From: Theobroma cacao
Lineage: Eukaryota; Streptophyta; Magnoliopsida; Malvales; Malvaceae
DNA length: 64,000 bases
Direction: 5' to 3'
Assembly: GCF_000208745.1 (NCBI RefSeq)
Contig: NC_030852.1
Span: 12,451,953 to 12,515,952 of the forward strand
Notes under the pieces: model-generated
Databases searched by the model: none
What the model saw: only the letters and a program-made list of their open reading frames with translations
Told to the model about the DNA's origin: nothing
Position numbers and translations under genes: made by a program
Shown: one piece after another, positions 12,376 to 22,696 of the stretch
Numbering within the stretch: position 1 is the first letter of the stretch
Layout: every line of letters begins with the position of its first letter

Positions 12376-13588
12376 ATATAATTACACAACATTATATTCA
12401 AGCATATATGTATATCAACATAATGCAGCCACATAGAAATCCATAATAACCACATATCATAACATAAATCATTTTTCAAGAGCTTGTTCCCAAGGCATTC
12501 ATTTTCATGAAAAATCGTGTAAAATCATTCAAACGTTTGTCAAATACATTATATTCCTAAAATAAGTTTTGAAGGCAGTCCACTCACCAATTGATTGTAA
12601 AGCCTTTAGATGACTCAAATTCCCCTAATTGTCCAAATGAGATGATGAGGCTTCCTTAAAACCTAGGATCACATTAACATAAACAATAGATCAATTTACA
12701 CACTATGAACTTTAAAAGCTATCTCTTAGCTAGTTTTCAATTGCAACATTAAACGGCTATCTATGTTCACTATCTTAATCACTAAAAGGTAATGAACATA
12801 GTCAACAATAAAACAGCTCATAACTCTAAATTACTAGCCATTTTCTGTAGCTAAAAATCGAGCTTAGTTCATTACTTACCCTAGGGCTCCTTTGTAGTCA
12901 AATCCTCTTCCAATTGCTTCCAAATCAATGGTGTAATTTTCTCTTTCTCTCTCTAAAACGTCTAACTAGTGAGAAAAAGTATGGAAACCATATTTTTGAA
13001 GGGTTTTAAAGTGAGAGGATGAAAGAGCATAAGGGTTTGTGGAAGAGTACACCAAAAGCATGAAAATTGGAGCTAGAGAGAGAAAGTTATGGAAGCTTGA
13101 AGAAAACTCCCATGGAGGAATTGAACAAACGTGAGATAGGAGAAGGGAAGAAGAAGACCAGTTGCTGGAAATTCAAGAAAGTGCTAGAAATTTCAAGATA
13201 TTTATAGGCCAACTTATCCATTCCCATAAAATTACCAAATTGCCCTTCCACTAATTCACTTACTCTCCTCCAATCTTTTTGCTCTTTTAACACTGGGACA
13301 GGATCCATAATGGTCTAAACATACTCGAGTTCATAAAAACATAAAATTTTAACCCGATGTGAAAAATGACCATTTTACCCCTATTATGAAAATTGTTGAA
13401 ACTTCTAGTTTTCTTTGTGTTTTCATCAGTACACATCATTTATGCAGTCTTATACCCATTTAGACCTTAAAATATCATAAAACTTTCTTCTAGAAGCTTA
13501 TTAGAGAAAATGATGAAATTACCCCTAGCTTGTATTATTACATCTATGCTTAGTTACAAGCCTATAGAGGTTGGGGTCTCACAAATTC

Positions 13589-13656
13589 ACATCAAACGAT
13601 CATTCGTTTGACCAATAAGATCTTATTTGTGCCCAACGAGGGTGTAGGGTATTACA
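13589..13656 (-). mobile_element. A1 element, terminal piece
   Basis: Runs from the right D1 target duplication to GGGTGTAGGGTATTACA, which looks like the A-family LTR end. The sequence after it reads as the resumed copia LTR. Confidence 0.5.
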
Positions 13657-14662
13657 AAATCTTTGCTTCTTCACTTTTAGGATTTGTCAAATCTTCAGCC
13701 ACCCAAGTGTTTGGCCGCTAACAGTAATCCACACAGTGACTGAATAAGACCTTCCCAAAGGTAGGATTTTACTTGTGCTAGGAAGTTCTGTTTCTAAAAC
13801 AAAAAGACTAAAACTTCTTGTCGAATCTTATTTTTGTCAAGCAAAGAAAACTATTTTTCTTTTCTTATTTTATGAAACGGTTGAGAAGTGGTTTCTTTTT
13901 AGGCTTAGAGTTTTTAGTTTGCTAATATAACATATTTATATAGCCAAACTAAGTTGTAACTCTAAATACAACAGTAGTATTTTAATTTAATTTAGTCTCC
14001 AAGAACTCAATTAATTTTCCACTTCATTTTGGTCTCTTTTAATTAAGTCCAACTTAATTAATTATCCTTATTTAATCCTAATCATGTCACTTAATGTGTG
14101 TGACCCATTAGGCTTCTAACATGTTGGCAATAAATATAAATCATAATCAAATATCAATTTGATAATTAATTTATATTTATAGATCATGAGCGTCATCTAG
14201 CAATACATCATGACCACCCAAATGTTAGAGAGTCAATTAAAGAATTTGACAAAGCCCTTCAATGATAAGCCTCTTAGTGCAATACAGTCCTTTCATCAAA
14301 TATCCCGAATATGTCATTAAGCATGGCTCAGTGTCTACTTATAACATTCTGTATTAGTTCTCATAATTCATGGCTAACCTTATGAATTTAAGAAACTAGA
14401 TTTCCTCAAATTCATCATGCTTTGGCCAAAAACTTTATACAAATTAATCAAGAATTAAGAACAAGTGAGATACATCCCTTCATATCACTTGGGGTGATGA
14501 ATCCTCTCTTGACCACTCATTTACCTTTGCATGCTTCATGACATACCCAAAAACACCCTGTTTAGATATCTGGTCGCCTCCAGACCCGTAGGGGTGAAAT
14601 CAAAGTATGTCATTTCCCATACAAAATGACCTGGTGTCTCAAGTCCAAGGACTAGTTGCACG
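13657..14662 (-). mobile_element. Copia LTR, second piece
   Basis: Non-coding sequence between A1 and solo LTR C. Removing C joins it seamlessly to 17666 (GGACTAGTTGCACG then ACTATCACATGAGAAC). Assignment to the minus-strand copia element at 741-3853 is by position only. Confidence 0.45.
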
Positions 14663-17660
14663 TATCATGATCTGAAACTCTCATTGAGCCCGTGACAACC
14701 GCCACGACGTCTCGATAGACATTCATTACCTGAAATGTCAATCGAAAACTCGCAAGGCTTAACATCAGTTTTTCTCGCTTCCCCTGTGAGTATTAGTTAC
14801 TAAAATCATGTTTTGAGAGATTATAAACTATTTCCAAATCAAAAGAATAGAAAAATAATTTTTTTCTCACAAGGGCATTTTGGTCATTTTTCCTCAAAAA
14901 TTTCGAAACCAGCTAAAAATATAGTATGCGAGTATAAAACACATAATTCATAATAAAAAATAAGTTTAAACGTCTATAACCTTCATTTAAAATGAAATTA
15001 TGATTATTTGGATATAAAAAAAATAAAAGAAATATTCAATAAAATATTCTATTTTCTTATAAAATAATATTTTTAGAGTTATACGTAAATAATTTTTGCA
15101 GCGTAAAAGCAAAATAAATTCATACATATTGTAATACAGTAAGCCAGAGTATTTAATTTAATTTACAATAACTAGTGGGTCCCCAAATAACCAAAAGTAA
15201 GGAAGACTGTGAACCTACAGTTTGGAGGATGCAAATCCAATGGTAGCCTCGATGAAATAAGCTATATACAGCTTATTCTGAGCTTGGAATGGGTGGAAAG
15301 AAGGGTGGTGAGATTATATAATCCCAGTGAGTAAACAAATACCATCTAAAATATCTAAAGCCGAGTAAATAGAGACAGATAAAATAGTTTAACATACTGT
15401 AATTCATCACCTTTCAACTTGTTTCAACCAAACAGAATCAATTCATATAAATCGAGTAATCAACATGGCTTATGAATTTCTTAAAACTTTGGCTTGTGCC
15501 AAAATCATTCTCATACTCAGTTATCAGGGATACCTTGATCGAGGGCTATCCCAACCGAATCTGCCAAGGCTGTTAAAAAGTTATGTACGCATAAATCATG
15601 TTTTTATTTTGAAAACATAGTCGTTCCTTGGCGTTGGCTGAGTTCACCCTCATGTGGTGGTTTGGCGTGAAGTGAACTCTAAAGTGTTAACCTCAGGAGT
15701 TATCCATCCGCGCCTCTTATACTGAGGTATGAATATAATAGGGTTACTGTGCCCCTCTAATAGCCTGGTCCACGGAACCCGTCCACTGCAGTGACTAATT
15801 TATAACCCACCATACAATAAAATTGTAATAGCATGACATGACAATTATTTTATTTTACAGCCTCTCAAGGCAAATTAACAGTTCATACATTTCAACGCAT
15901 ATACCTATTCAGCCATTCATGCAAATATTATCATAAGCCATTCAATTCAAACCATGATTTATAACACAACAATTAGTCTCCAATTACTCCATTTTCAAAA
16001 CCATCATTCAATTTCAAGACAATTTTATAAAATCATTTTATTTAAACACATTTTGTTTATAAAACCTAAAGATTTACCATTTAAACTCATTTTCCATAAA
16101 ATCACAAAATCGGATAAAAATCACTTTAGATAATTAAGACGATAGTAAGGTTACTCAATATTTTAGGAGTTGAATTTCGAGTACTCCGATTCTTGATCCT
16201 CGAGTACTATCTCTTTACTTTTGCCAAAATGCTCACCACCTAGACATAATGCACAATAAGCCATTTACTACATTTGAGCTAAATTGTTATAAAACCATTT
16301 TAGGCTTTATACTAATGCATGAAATGGGATGTGAAATACTCGGGTAACTATCTAAATACGGTGTTCAATATAAATTCAATTATGTACCTAAATAAAATGG
16401 TATTGGCCTAATTCGATCTATCACCCGATTAATTGGCCAATACGTCCAATTCAACTCCAATTAACTCCATTTTTCTTCCAATTCTCCAAACCATCAAACA
16501 CAAGTTAAATAACTTGAAATATGGCAAAATCATCCTCACATTTTCTCTTGAAAAAATCGGCCATGGTGGGTGCATCAACACTATAATTTTTCTTACTTGA
16601 TTCTCACACCATAAATGACTAATTCTTAACCAAATCACTTAAAAAATAAATCAAAATCATCCTCAATATTCCACATGAAGAATTCGGCCAATGATGGGTG
16701 ATGGAATAACATGAATTTTTCTTGCTTGATTTTCATGCTACACATCACCAATCAACTAAAAACACTAAAATACATTGAAATCTAACCAAAACAAGCATCA
16801 AAACCTCTCTCTAAGTGTTCAGCTAGTAAGATACCCATCATGCAATCATGTGATTCAACCATGGAAAATGCAAAAGAATGTATAGGAAAGGTAGATCACA
16901 AGCTAGAATTGAAAAATTTTACCTTTTGTCACTTGTTTCCTTGAATTTTCACACTTTTCCCTTGAATTTTTCCACCTAGGGTTTTTGTTCTTCTTTTCTT
17001 CCTTTGTTCTTCCTTTGGCCCGCCATATGAAGAGAAATAGGTTGATTTTGTGCTAATTTATAAGGAAAATAATAAATGGTTAAGAATTTGACACATGTTA
17101 CCATTCCATTGGTCCATGTGTCATACTTACCCATTAAGTAATCTCTCTCCATCACTTAAATTTCCTCAATTATCCATGATAATATTGGGTAAAATCCATG
17201 TGCTGGACAAGTGTTGGGTGGTGTAAAATTACAATTTTGCCCTTGGGGTGGCAAATTGACTATTTTACCCCTATGCTGGAAAAAATGTCGAAATTAAAAA
17301 TTCACTTCTTAAAATCAAATTATGTTCTAAATAGTCAATCTTGATCAAAAACTTCTTCCAACATTCCAATTTTAACCTCAGGTGGCAAAATGACCATTTT
17401 GCCCCTAGGTCATGAAAATTCTAATTTGACTCCAAATCGGTCCTCGAACTCCGAATCACCATTTTAAGTCATTATGGGGTTTTAAAATTCTCAATTTCAT
17501 CTTAAAATCTCTATTTGGTCTAGTTCGAGGCTTAATACAACTTAATTGTACCATTTGGTACATTGCTGTCCTTTAGCGATTTTCGAGGTACCCAAGTAAG
17601 CAAACATGCATTCTTATGTAAGAATGGCATAATAAACATATTGTAGAGTTGGGCTTGACA
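14663..17660 (-). mobile_element. A-family solo LTR C
   Basis: A 2,998-bp unit starting TATCATGATCTGAAACTC, which aligns to the reverse of the 1-438 terminus, and ending GGGCTTGACA. It has a perfect GCACG target duplication (14658-14662 and 17661-17665). The block at 15470-15830 matches A1 and B. The minus-strand site matching the B donor now reads TTGAGTAAC and has lost its GT. Several plus-strand tracts such as TTTTACCCCTATG are shared with B. No coding sequence is seen. Confidence 0.85.
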
Positions 17661-17665
17661 GCACG

Positions 17666-18110
17666 ACTATCACATGAGAACATTTTTCATAGACACTTGA
17701 GTGAAATACCAAATGGAGTTCTCATAGCGGGTCATGTTCAGTGAACTTGTTCTTTAACAAGCACCTACACATTATCCTCAAGTATCCCATATACTTCAAT
17801 CTATGACATCTATTGATTACTTCCTAAGTAAGGAGGCTTAACATGTACCAGTCTTTGAGCATTGTCAATGCCTTGTCTTGACAATACAATGACTAGGAAC
17901 AATTTTACGAACATGGCTTTGATGCATAGTGATCTCATAATTGTAACAACTTTACAATTCTCTTGCAAGGCCTTTATGTTCCATGGGCTTCATCCAATTA
18001 GTACTTAATAACTCCTTATTATTGCACTAACATGAAGGAAAACCTCTATCACATATAGTTATGTGATTAAGTATGCATTAAATGATAATATATATTTCTT
18101 GATCAATCCA
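17666..18110 (-). mobile_element. Copia LTR, third piece, ending at a breakpoint
   Basis: Continues the copia LTR after C. Near 18110 it changes abruptly into gypsy reverse-transcriptase coding sequence, with no LTR end or target duplication. This is a deletion or recombination junction. Confidence 0.45.
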
Positions 18111-18111
18111 A

Positions 18112-18793
18112 TTGGCTCAAGGGCACAAGATCATGGTAATGGCATTGAGGGAGATAAAGCAAAAATTGAAGCAATTGAGAAATTACCACCTTCAACAAAT
18201 GTCAAAGGTATTAGAAGTTTTCTTGGTCATGCTGGTTTTTATAGAAGATTTATTAAAGACTTTTCAAAAATTTCTAAACCACTTTGCAATTTATTAAAAA
18301 AAGATGTGCCATTTAAGTTTGATAATGAATGTCTTGTTGCTTTTGATAAATTGAGGAAAAGATTGATATCTACACCTATCATAATTAGTCCCGATTGGAC
18401 TCTTCCTTTTAAACTAATATGTGATGCGAGTGATTATACGGTGGGAGCTATTTTGGGACAAATGAAGGATAAAATCTTTCATTCCATCTATTATGCTAGC
18501 AAGAGTTTGAATGAGGCCCAGAAAAATTATACCACAACAGAAAAAGAGCTATTGGCTGTAGTTTTTGATTTTGACAAATTTCACTCCTAGCTCGTGGGGA
18601 CAAAGGTGATGGTGTACACTGACCATTCAACTATCAAATATTTGATTGCCAAGAAGGATGCTACACCAAGATTGATAAGGTGGATTCTTTTGCTACAAGA
18701 GTTTGATCTAGAGATTCTTGACAAAAAAGGAATAGAAAACCAAGTGGCAGACCACCTCTCAAGATTGGAGATGGAAGCTCAAGGTAAGGATTG
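18112..18793 (+). pseudogene. Element H pol: end of reverse transcriptase plus RNase H
   Basis: Starts with GHK, the conserved step after the catalytic region. A frameshift near 18140 follows, then the IRSFLGHAGFYRRFI block of the gypsy reverse-transcriptase connection. RNase H begins around LICDASDYTVGA (first catalytic Asp) and includes KNYTTTEKELLAVV (Glu) and [11 protein letters not shown] (second Asp). It ends with the AD-HLSRLE tail. A TAG at 18588-18590 interrupts it where relatives have an aromatic residue. The YXDD-bearing half of the reverse transcriptase is absent because of the 5' truncation. Confidence 0.85.
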
Positions 18794-19795
18794 AACTTTA
18801 ATCAAGGAGACATTTCCTGAAGAACAAAACCTTCAAGTTGGTAAGAAATCACTTCCTTGTTATGTTGATTTCGTGAATTATCTGGTGAGCAATATTATTT
18901 CCCTTGATTTAAATTTTCATCAGAAAAAGAAATTTTTGCATGATGTTAAATTTTATTTATGGGATGAGCCTTACTTGTTCAAGTAGTGTAAAGACTAGAT
19001 CTTTAGAAAATGTGCCCCGAAAAGAGAAATTCAAAATGCACTTCACCATTACCATTCTTCAAATTATGGAGGACAGTTTAGAGGAACAAAGACTGCTGCT
19101 AAAGTCCTCCAATTAGGTTTGTATTAGCCTACATTATTTAAAGATGCTCATAATTTTGTTTTGCATTGTGACAGGTGCCAAAGGATGGGAACTATCTTAA
19201 GGTGACATGAGATGCCTCTCAACAACATCCTAGAGATAGAAATTTTTGATGTATGGGGTATTGACTTCATGGGTTGATTCATATCCTCATACAACAACAA
19301 AATACATCTTGCTTGCTATAGATTTTGTCTCCAAATGGGTTGAAGCGGCAACTTTTCCTAATAATGATTCAAAGGTGGTGATGAATTTCATTAAGAAGAA
19401 TATTTTCATTCGATTGGCACTCCAAGGGCAATTGTTAGTGATGAGGGGAGTCACTTTCACAACAAGTATTTTGATGCACTTCTGGAAAAATATGGAGTTA
19501 AACACAAGGTTGCAACTGCATACCATCCTCAAACTAGTGGCCAAGCGAAAGTATCAAATAGAGAAATCAAGAGGATTTTAGAGAAAATAGTGTGTCCCAC
19601 AAGAAAAGATTGGATGATGCATTTTGGGCATATAGGACTACTTACAAGACCCCAATTGGCATGTCTCCATATAAGTTGGCCTTTGGCAAAGCTTGTCACT
19701 TACCGGTGGAACTTGAACACAATGCTTATTGGGCCGTGAAGAAGTTAAATTTTGATTTACATGTAGCAGGTGAGCAAACGTTGTTGCAATTAAAT
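18794..19795 (+). pseudogene. Element H pol: integrase, first part
   Basis: Integrase inserts element cDNA into chromosomes. An H2C2 zinc finger is readable at about 19040-19190 (ALHHYHSSNYGG ... LHCDRCQ), with a TAG in place of the expected Trp. The core follows: first Asp at 19321 (AIDFVSKW), a frameshift, second Asp at 19440 (SDEG). The position 35 residues later, normally Glu, is AAA (Lys) at 19548-19550 in GQAKVSN. The frame runs on through [18 protein letters not shown] to LLQLN, where the D LTR composite splits it at codon Asn. Stops, shifts and the Glu-to-Lys change make it dead. Confidence 0.85.
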
Positions 19796-21887
19796 TGTGA
19801 GACTTTAACCTCTATAGGCTCATAACTAGGCATGGACACAATAACGTGAGCTAGGGGTAGTTTTGTCATTTCCTTAGTAAGCTCTTAAAAGTAAGTTTTA
19901 AACAATATTAAGACCTAAATGAATGATGAAAATATGGGTAAAATGATGATGATTTCCACAGTAGAGGCAAAATGGTCATTTTTCACCTCAAGTCAAAATT
20001 TTTAAGTTTTCGTGACCTCGAGCATTTCTAGACCATTATGGACTTTGTTTCAGTGTCAATAGAGTAAAAAGTTTGCATAAAGGATTGGAGGAGAACAAGA
20101 TAACTTGTTGAGGGCATTTTGGTAATTTAAATGGAATGGATAAGCTTGAGTTATAAATATCATCTTCCAGTAGCTTTGTGAAACCTCGACCTTCATAGAC
20201 GCGTAACTCGAAGTGAAACTTATGTTTAAAGGTTTAATTTGAGCTAATGATGCTAGTTTTACGTTACTTATAATTATTTTATGTCGTTATAGGAGTAGGA
20301 TCAAAAATAAATTTAATTGGTGAAGAAAGGTGCATAATGAACAGTAGCCCTATTTGCATATGTTTCTGTTTTTCGAGTACATCTCCCACTACAGAAGTCA
20401 AAATGATATTATTTTTAGACCATTAGAAAGCTAAGAGACAGAGCTACAACTTTTATATTTATCACTTTTCCTAGTTCTAGCGGGAAGATTGTCAAAATCT
20501 TTATCGAAGTGAAATGATTGTGCTAGAATAATAGAAATTGGCAAAATGTTCGAGCGCCACGGCGCTGGAAATTGAGAGCCACGGCCCTCATCGTAAATTC
20601 CACAAATAACAAGATTTTGGGGTTTTTGAAGCAAGGACTTTTGAGGGCTACTTAAGGGACCTCTTTCAAAGGATTTTAGACTTTTTCCTAGTGTTAAAAC
20701 CGTACAAGATTGCACAAGAACTAGAGGAATACAAGTGGCATTGCTAAGGGCATTATTATAATTTCATGAACAATTGGATAAGTTTTAACTATAAATATCT
20801 TCATTCTCCAGCACCTTCCTCAGATTTCCAGCACTTCATCTTCTTCTTCTTTCTCCCATCCCACATTTCTTCACCTTCCATGGAAGCACTCTTCAAGCTT
20901 CCATAACCTTCTCAAGTTAACCTTCATTTTCATGCTTTTGTGCTTTTTTTTATAGAACCTTTTATGCTCTTTCACTATTTCACCTTAAAACCCTTGAAAT
21001 GTCTTAGATCAATACTTTCTCTCACTAACTAGGATTTTAGAAAGAGAAAGAAAGACCTTCTATATTAGTTTGGGAATTCTTGAGGAGATATTCAATTGCA
21101 AATCTAGCAAGGTGAGAATTTAAATTGAGTTGAAAGTTTAGTTGTTGAGAATGATTAATAGTTAGATTTATGAGTGTTTTGTAGTTGAGGTAGTTTATTC
21201 ATTTTGGTGTGATTATAATAGTGTAAATAATTAGCCACTTGATGGTAGTTGGAAGCTAGTTAGGAATAATTAGTGGAACATGATTTAGGAGATAGCTTTT
21301 AGAATTATAGTTATGTGATTGAGTTAATTATGATGCTAATGTGTGATAGGTTCCACCGAAACCTCATATCACCATTCGGGGCATTAGTGAAATTTGGAGC
21401 TACTTTAAGAATCAACAAAGACAGATGAGTATACTTGCATTTCAAAATTTGTTTTGGGAATGTGAAGGTAATTGTACAAACATTTGAAAGATTTTATTCA
21501 GCTTTTCTTTAAAAATGTACCTTGGGAACAAGCCTTTGGTGAAGTGTTTTTATGTTATGAAAATGTGCTATATAAATGGTTTATGTGTTATCACAATATG
21601 ATGATATGTATAATATGCATTGGGTGTTTCTTTTGTATGTTGATGTGGACCCAGCTATGTGTGAGTACAAGTGCGCATACGTTGATGATGACCCGGCTAT
21701 GTGCGAGTAGGAGTGCGTATAAGTTGATGCTAACCCGGCTATGTGCGAGTAGGAGTGCACATAAGCCGATGCTAACCCGGCTATGTGCGAGTAGGAGTGT
21801 GCATAAGCCGATGCTGACCCAGCCATGTATTAGTGGGGAGTGCACATGAGCTGATGACGATGGGAGAGTGTACATGGTGATGGATAT

Positions 21888-21926
<39 letters not shown>

Positions 21927-22696
21927 TGTTTGCACATGTGTGACTATAATGTATGTGGAATTCTGCTTGCTGAACCTTGAGCATTTTTTTTAGTGTTCCA
22001 AATTGATTTGCATTGCAGTGAAATGGTTTATTTGGGATGAAAGGAAGTCTTTCTTGTTGCTCTGTTTCTCGCTGCAAAGAGAATGAAACTTTCTGTGCCG
22101 CTTATCACTTGGTTGGTTTTTGCCATATTTTCCACTTTTCCAATTTCATGTTGAATATGAATTCTCTATCATGACATGATTTATCAACCAAGGGTTCAGT
22201 TAAGGGTTTTAATAAGGACTTAAGCTAAAGTGCATTATGATTTCAAACTTTTCCTTATTATATTGCTTGTTCCCTTCCTTGTTCACTCACTAGGTTTATA
22301 CTCACCATTTTCAACTTCATGTTTTCAGATCAAGAGGTAGTTGGTAACTAGGTCGAGGTGTATTCGTGTATTCAACCCTTGGTAGGTGTCTCGGCATTCA
22401 GTAGCTGTCCATTTCTTTAAGTCTCTCCGCTAGAAGTTGAGTACTTTCTTTTGTTGTGTATAGATAGACCCAATGTAAATTATTAAGACGTATGTTTAGA
22501 TAATACATGTATCTTTGATTGGTAATGCCACTACGAGTTGGCAATGTTTAGTATTATTTTAATTCAAAGTTATGAAATGTGATTTAGCAACTTTGATGGA
22601 ACGATGAACAGGTCATATTAATAGGCTTGCTTATGCTTAGTGGGCTATGTCCATTGAGCCCTTGCGTCGGTCATGGCTGGGATTTGGGTCGTGACA
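19796..22696 (+). mobile_element. D LTR unit D2 within the composite
   Basis: A 2,901-bp unit from TGTGAGAC to GTCGTGACA. TATA box TTATAAATAT at 20151-20160. Intron-like segment with donor AAGGTGAGA (GT at 21112) and acceptor GTGATAG (ends 21349), 238 bp. Minisatellite 21640-21870, then an AT run 21893-21927. The stretch upstream of the TATA box and the TATA region occur twice (about 20110-20176 and 20735-20820), flanking the foreign block 20177-20735. Confidence 0.85.
20177..20735 (+). repeat. Chimeric block inside D2
   Basis: Begins with a D-type LTR start (TGTGAAACCTCGACC, as in the D5 terminus). It then carries the shared LTR module (20357-20530) in the opposite orientation, relative to the LTR, from other D copies. 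GC-rich palindromic words typical of gypsy G/H follow (GCGCCACGGCGCTGG and GAGAGCCACGGCCCTC, 20550-20590). It is probably a fragment of another LTR. Boundaries are approximate. Confidence 0.6.

Larger units (their letters stand above)
10775..13583 (-). mobile_element. D-family chromovirus solo LTR D1
   Basis: A 2,809-bp LTR with a perfect AATTC target duplication at 10770-10774 and 13584-13588. The left end TATCACGACCCAAATTTCGG and the right end GGTCTCACA match the LTRs of the complete D element at 33451-47208, so the transcription direction is minus. It contains palindromic words (11610-11880), a roughly 48-bp minisatellite with AT run, an assembly gap, a TATA box (13197-13208) and an intron-like GT-AG segment (12664-12879). 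No internal genes remain. Confidence 0.9.

Noticed and set aside
11980..12446. ORFs of 68-131 codons across the gap
   Set aside because: They run through 100 N and TA repeats, so they have no meaning.
21472..22077. ORFs on both strands with repeated His-Ser and Cys-Ala-Ser units, considered as a repeat protein
   Set aside because: They are translations of the D-LTR minisatellite; the same pattern appears in every D LTR and in both directions.
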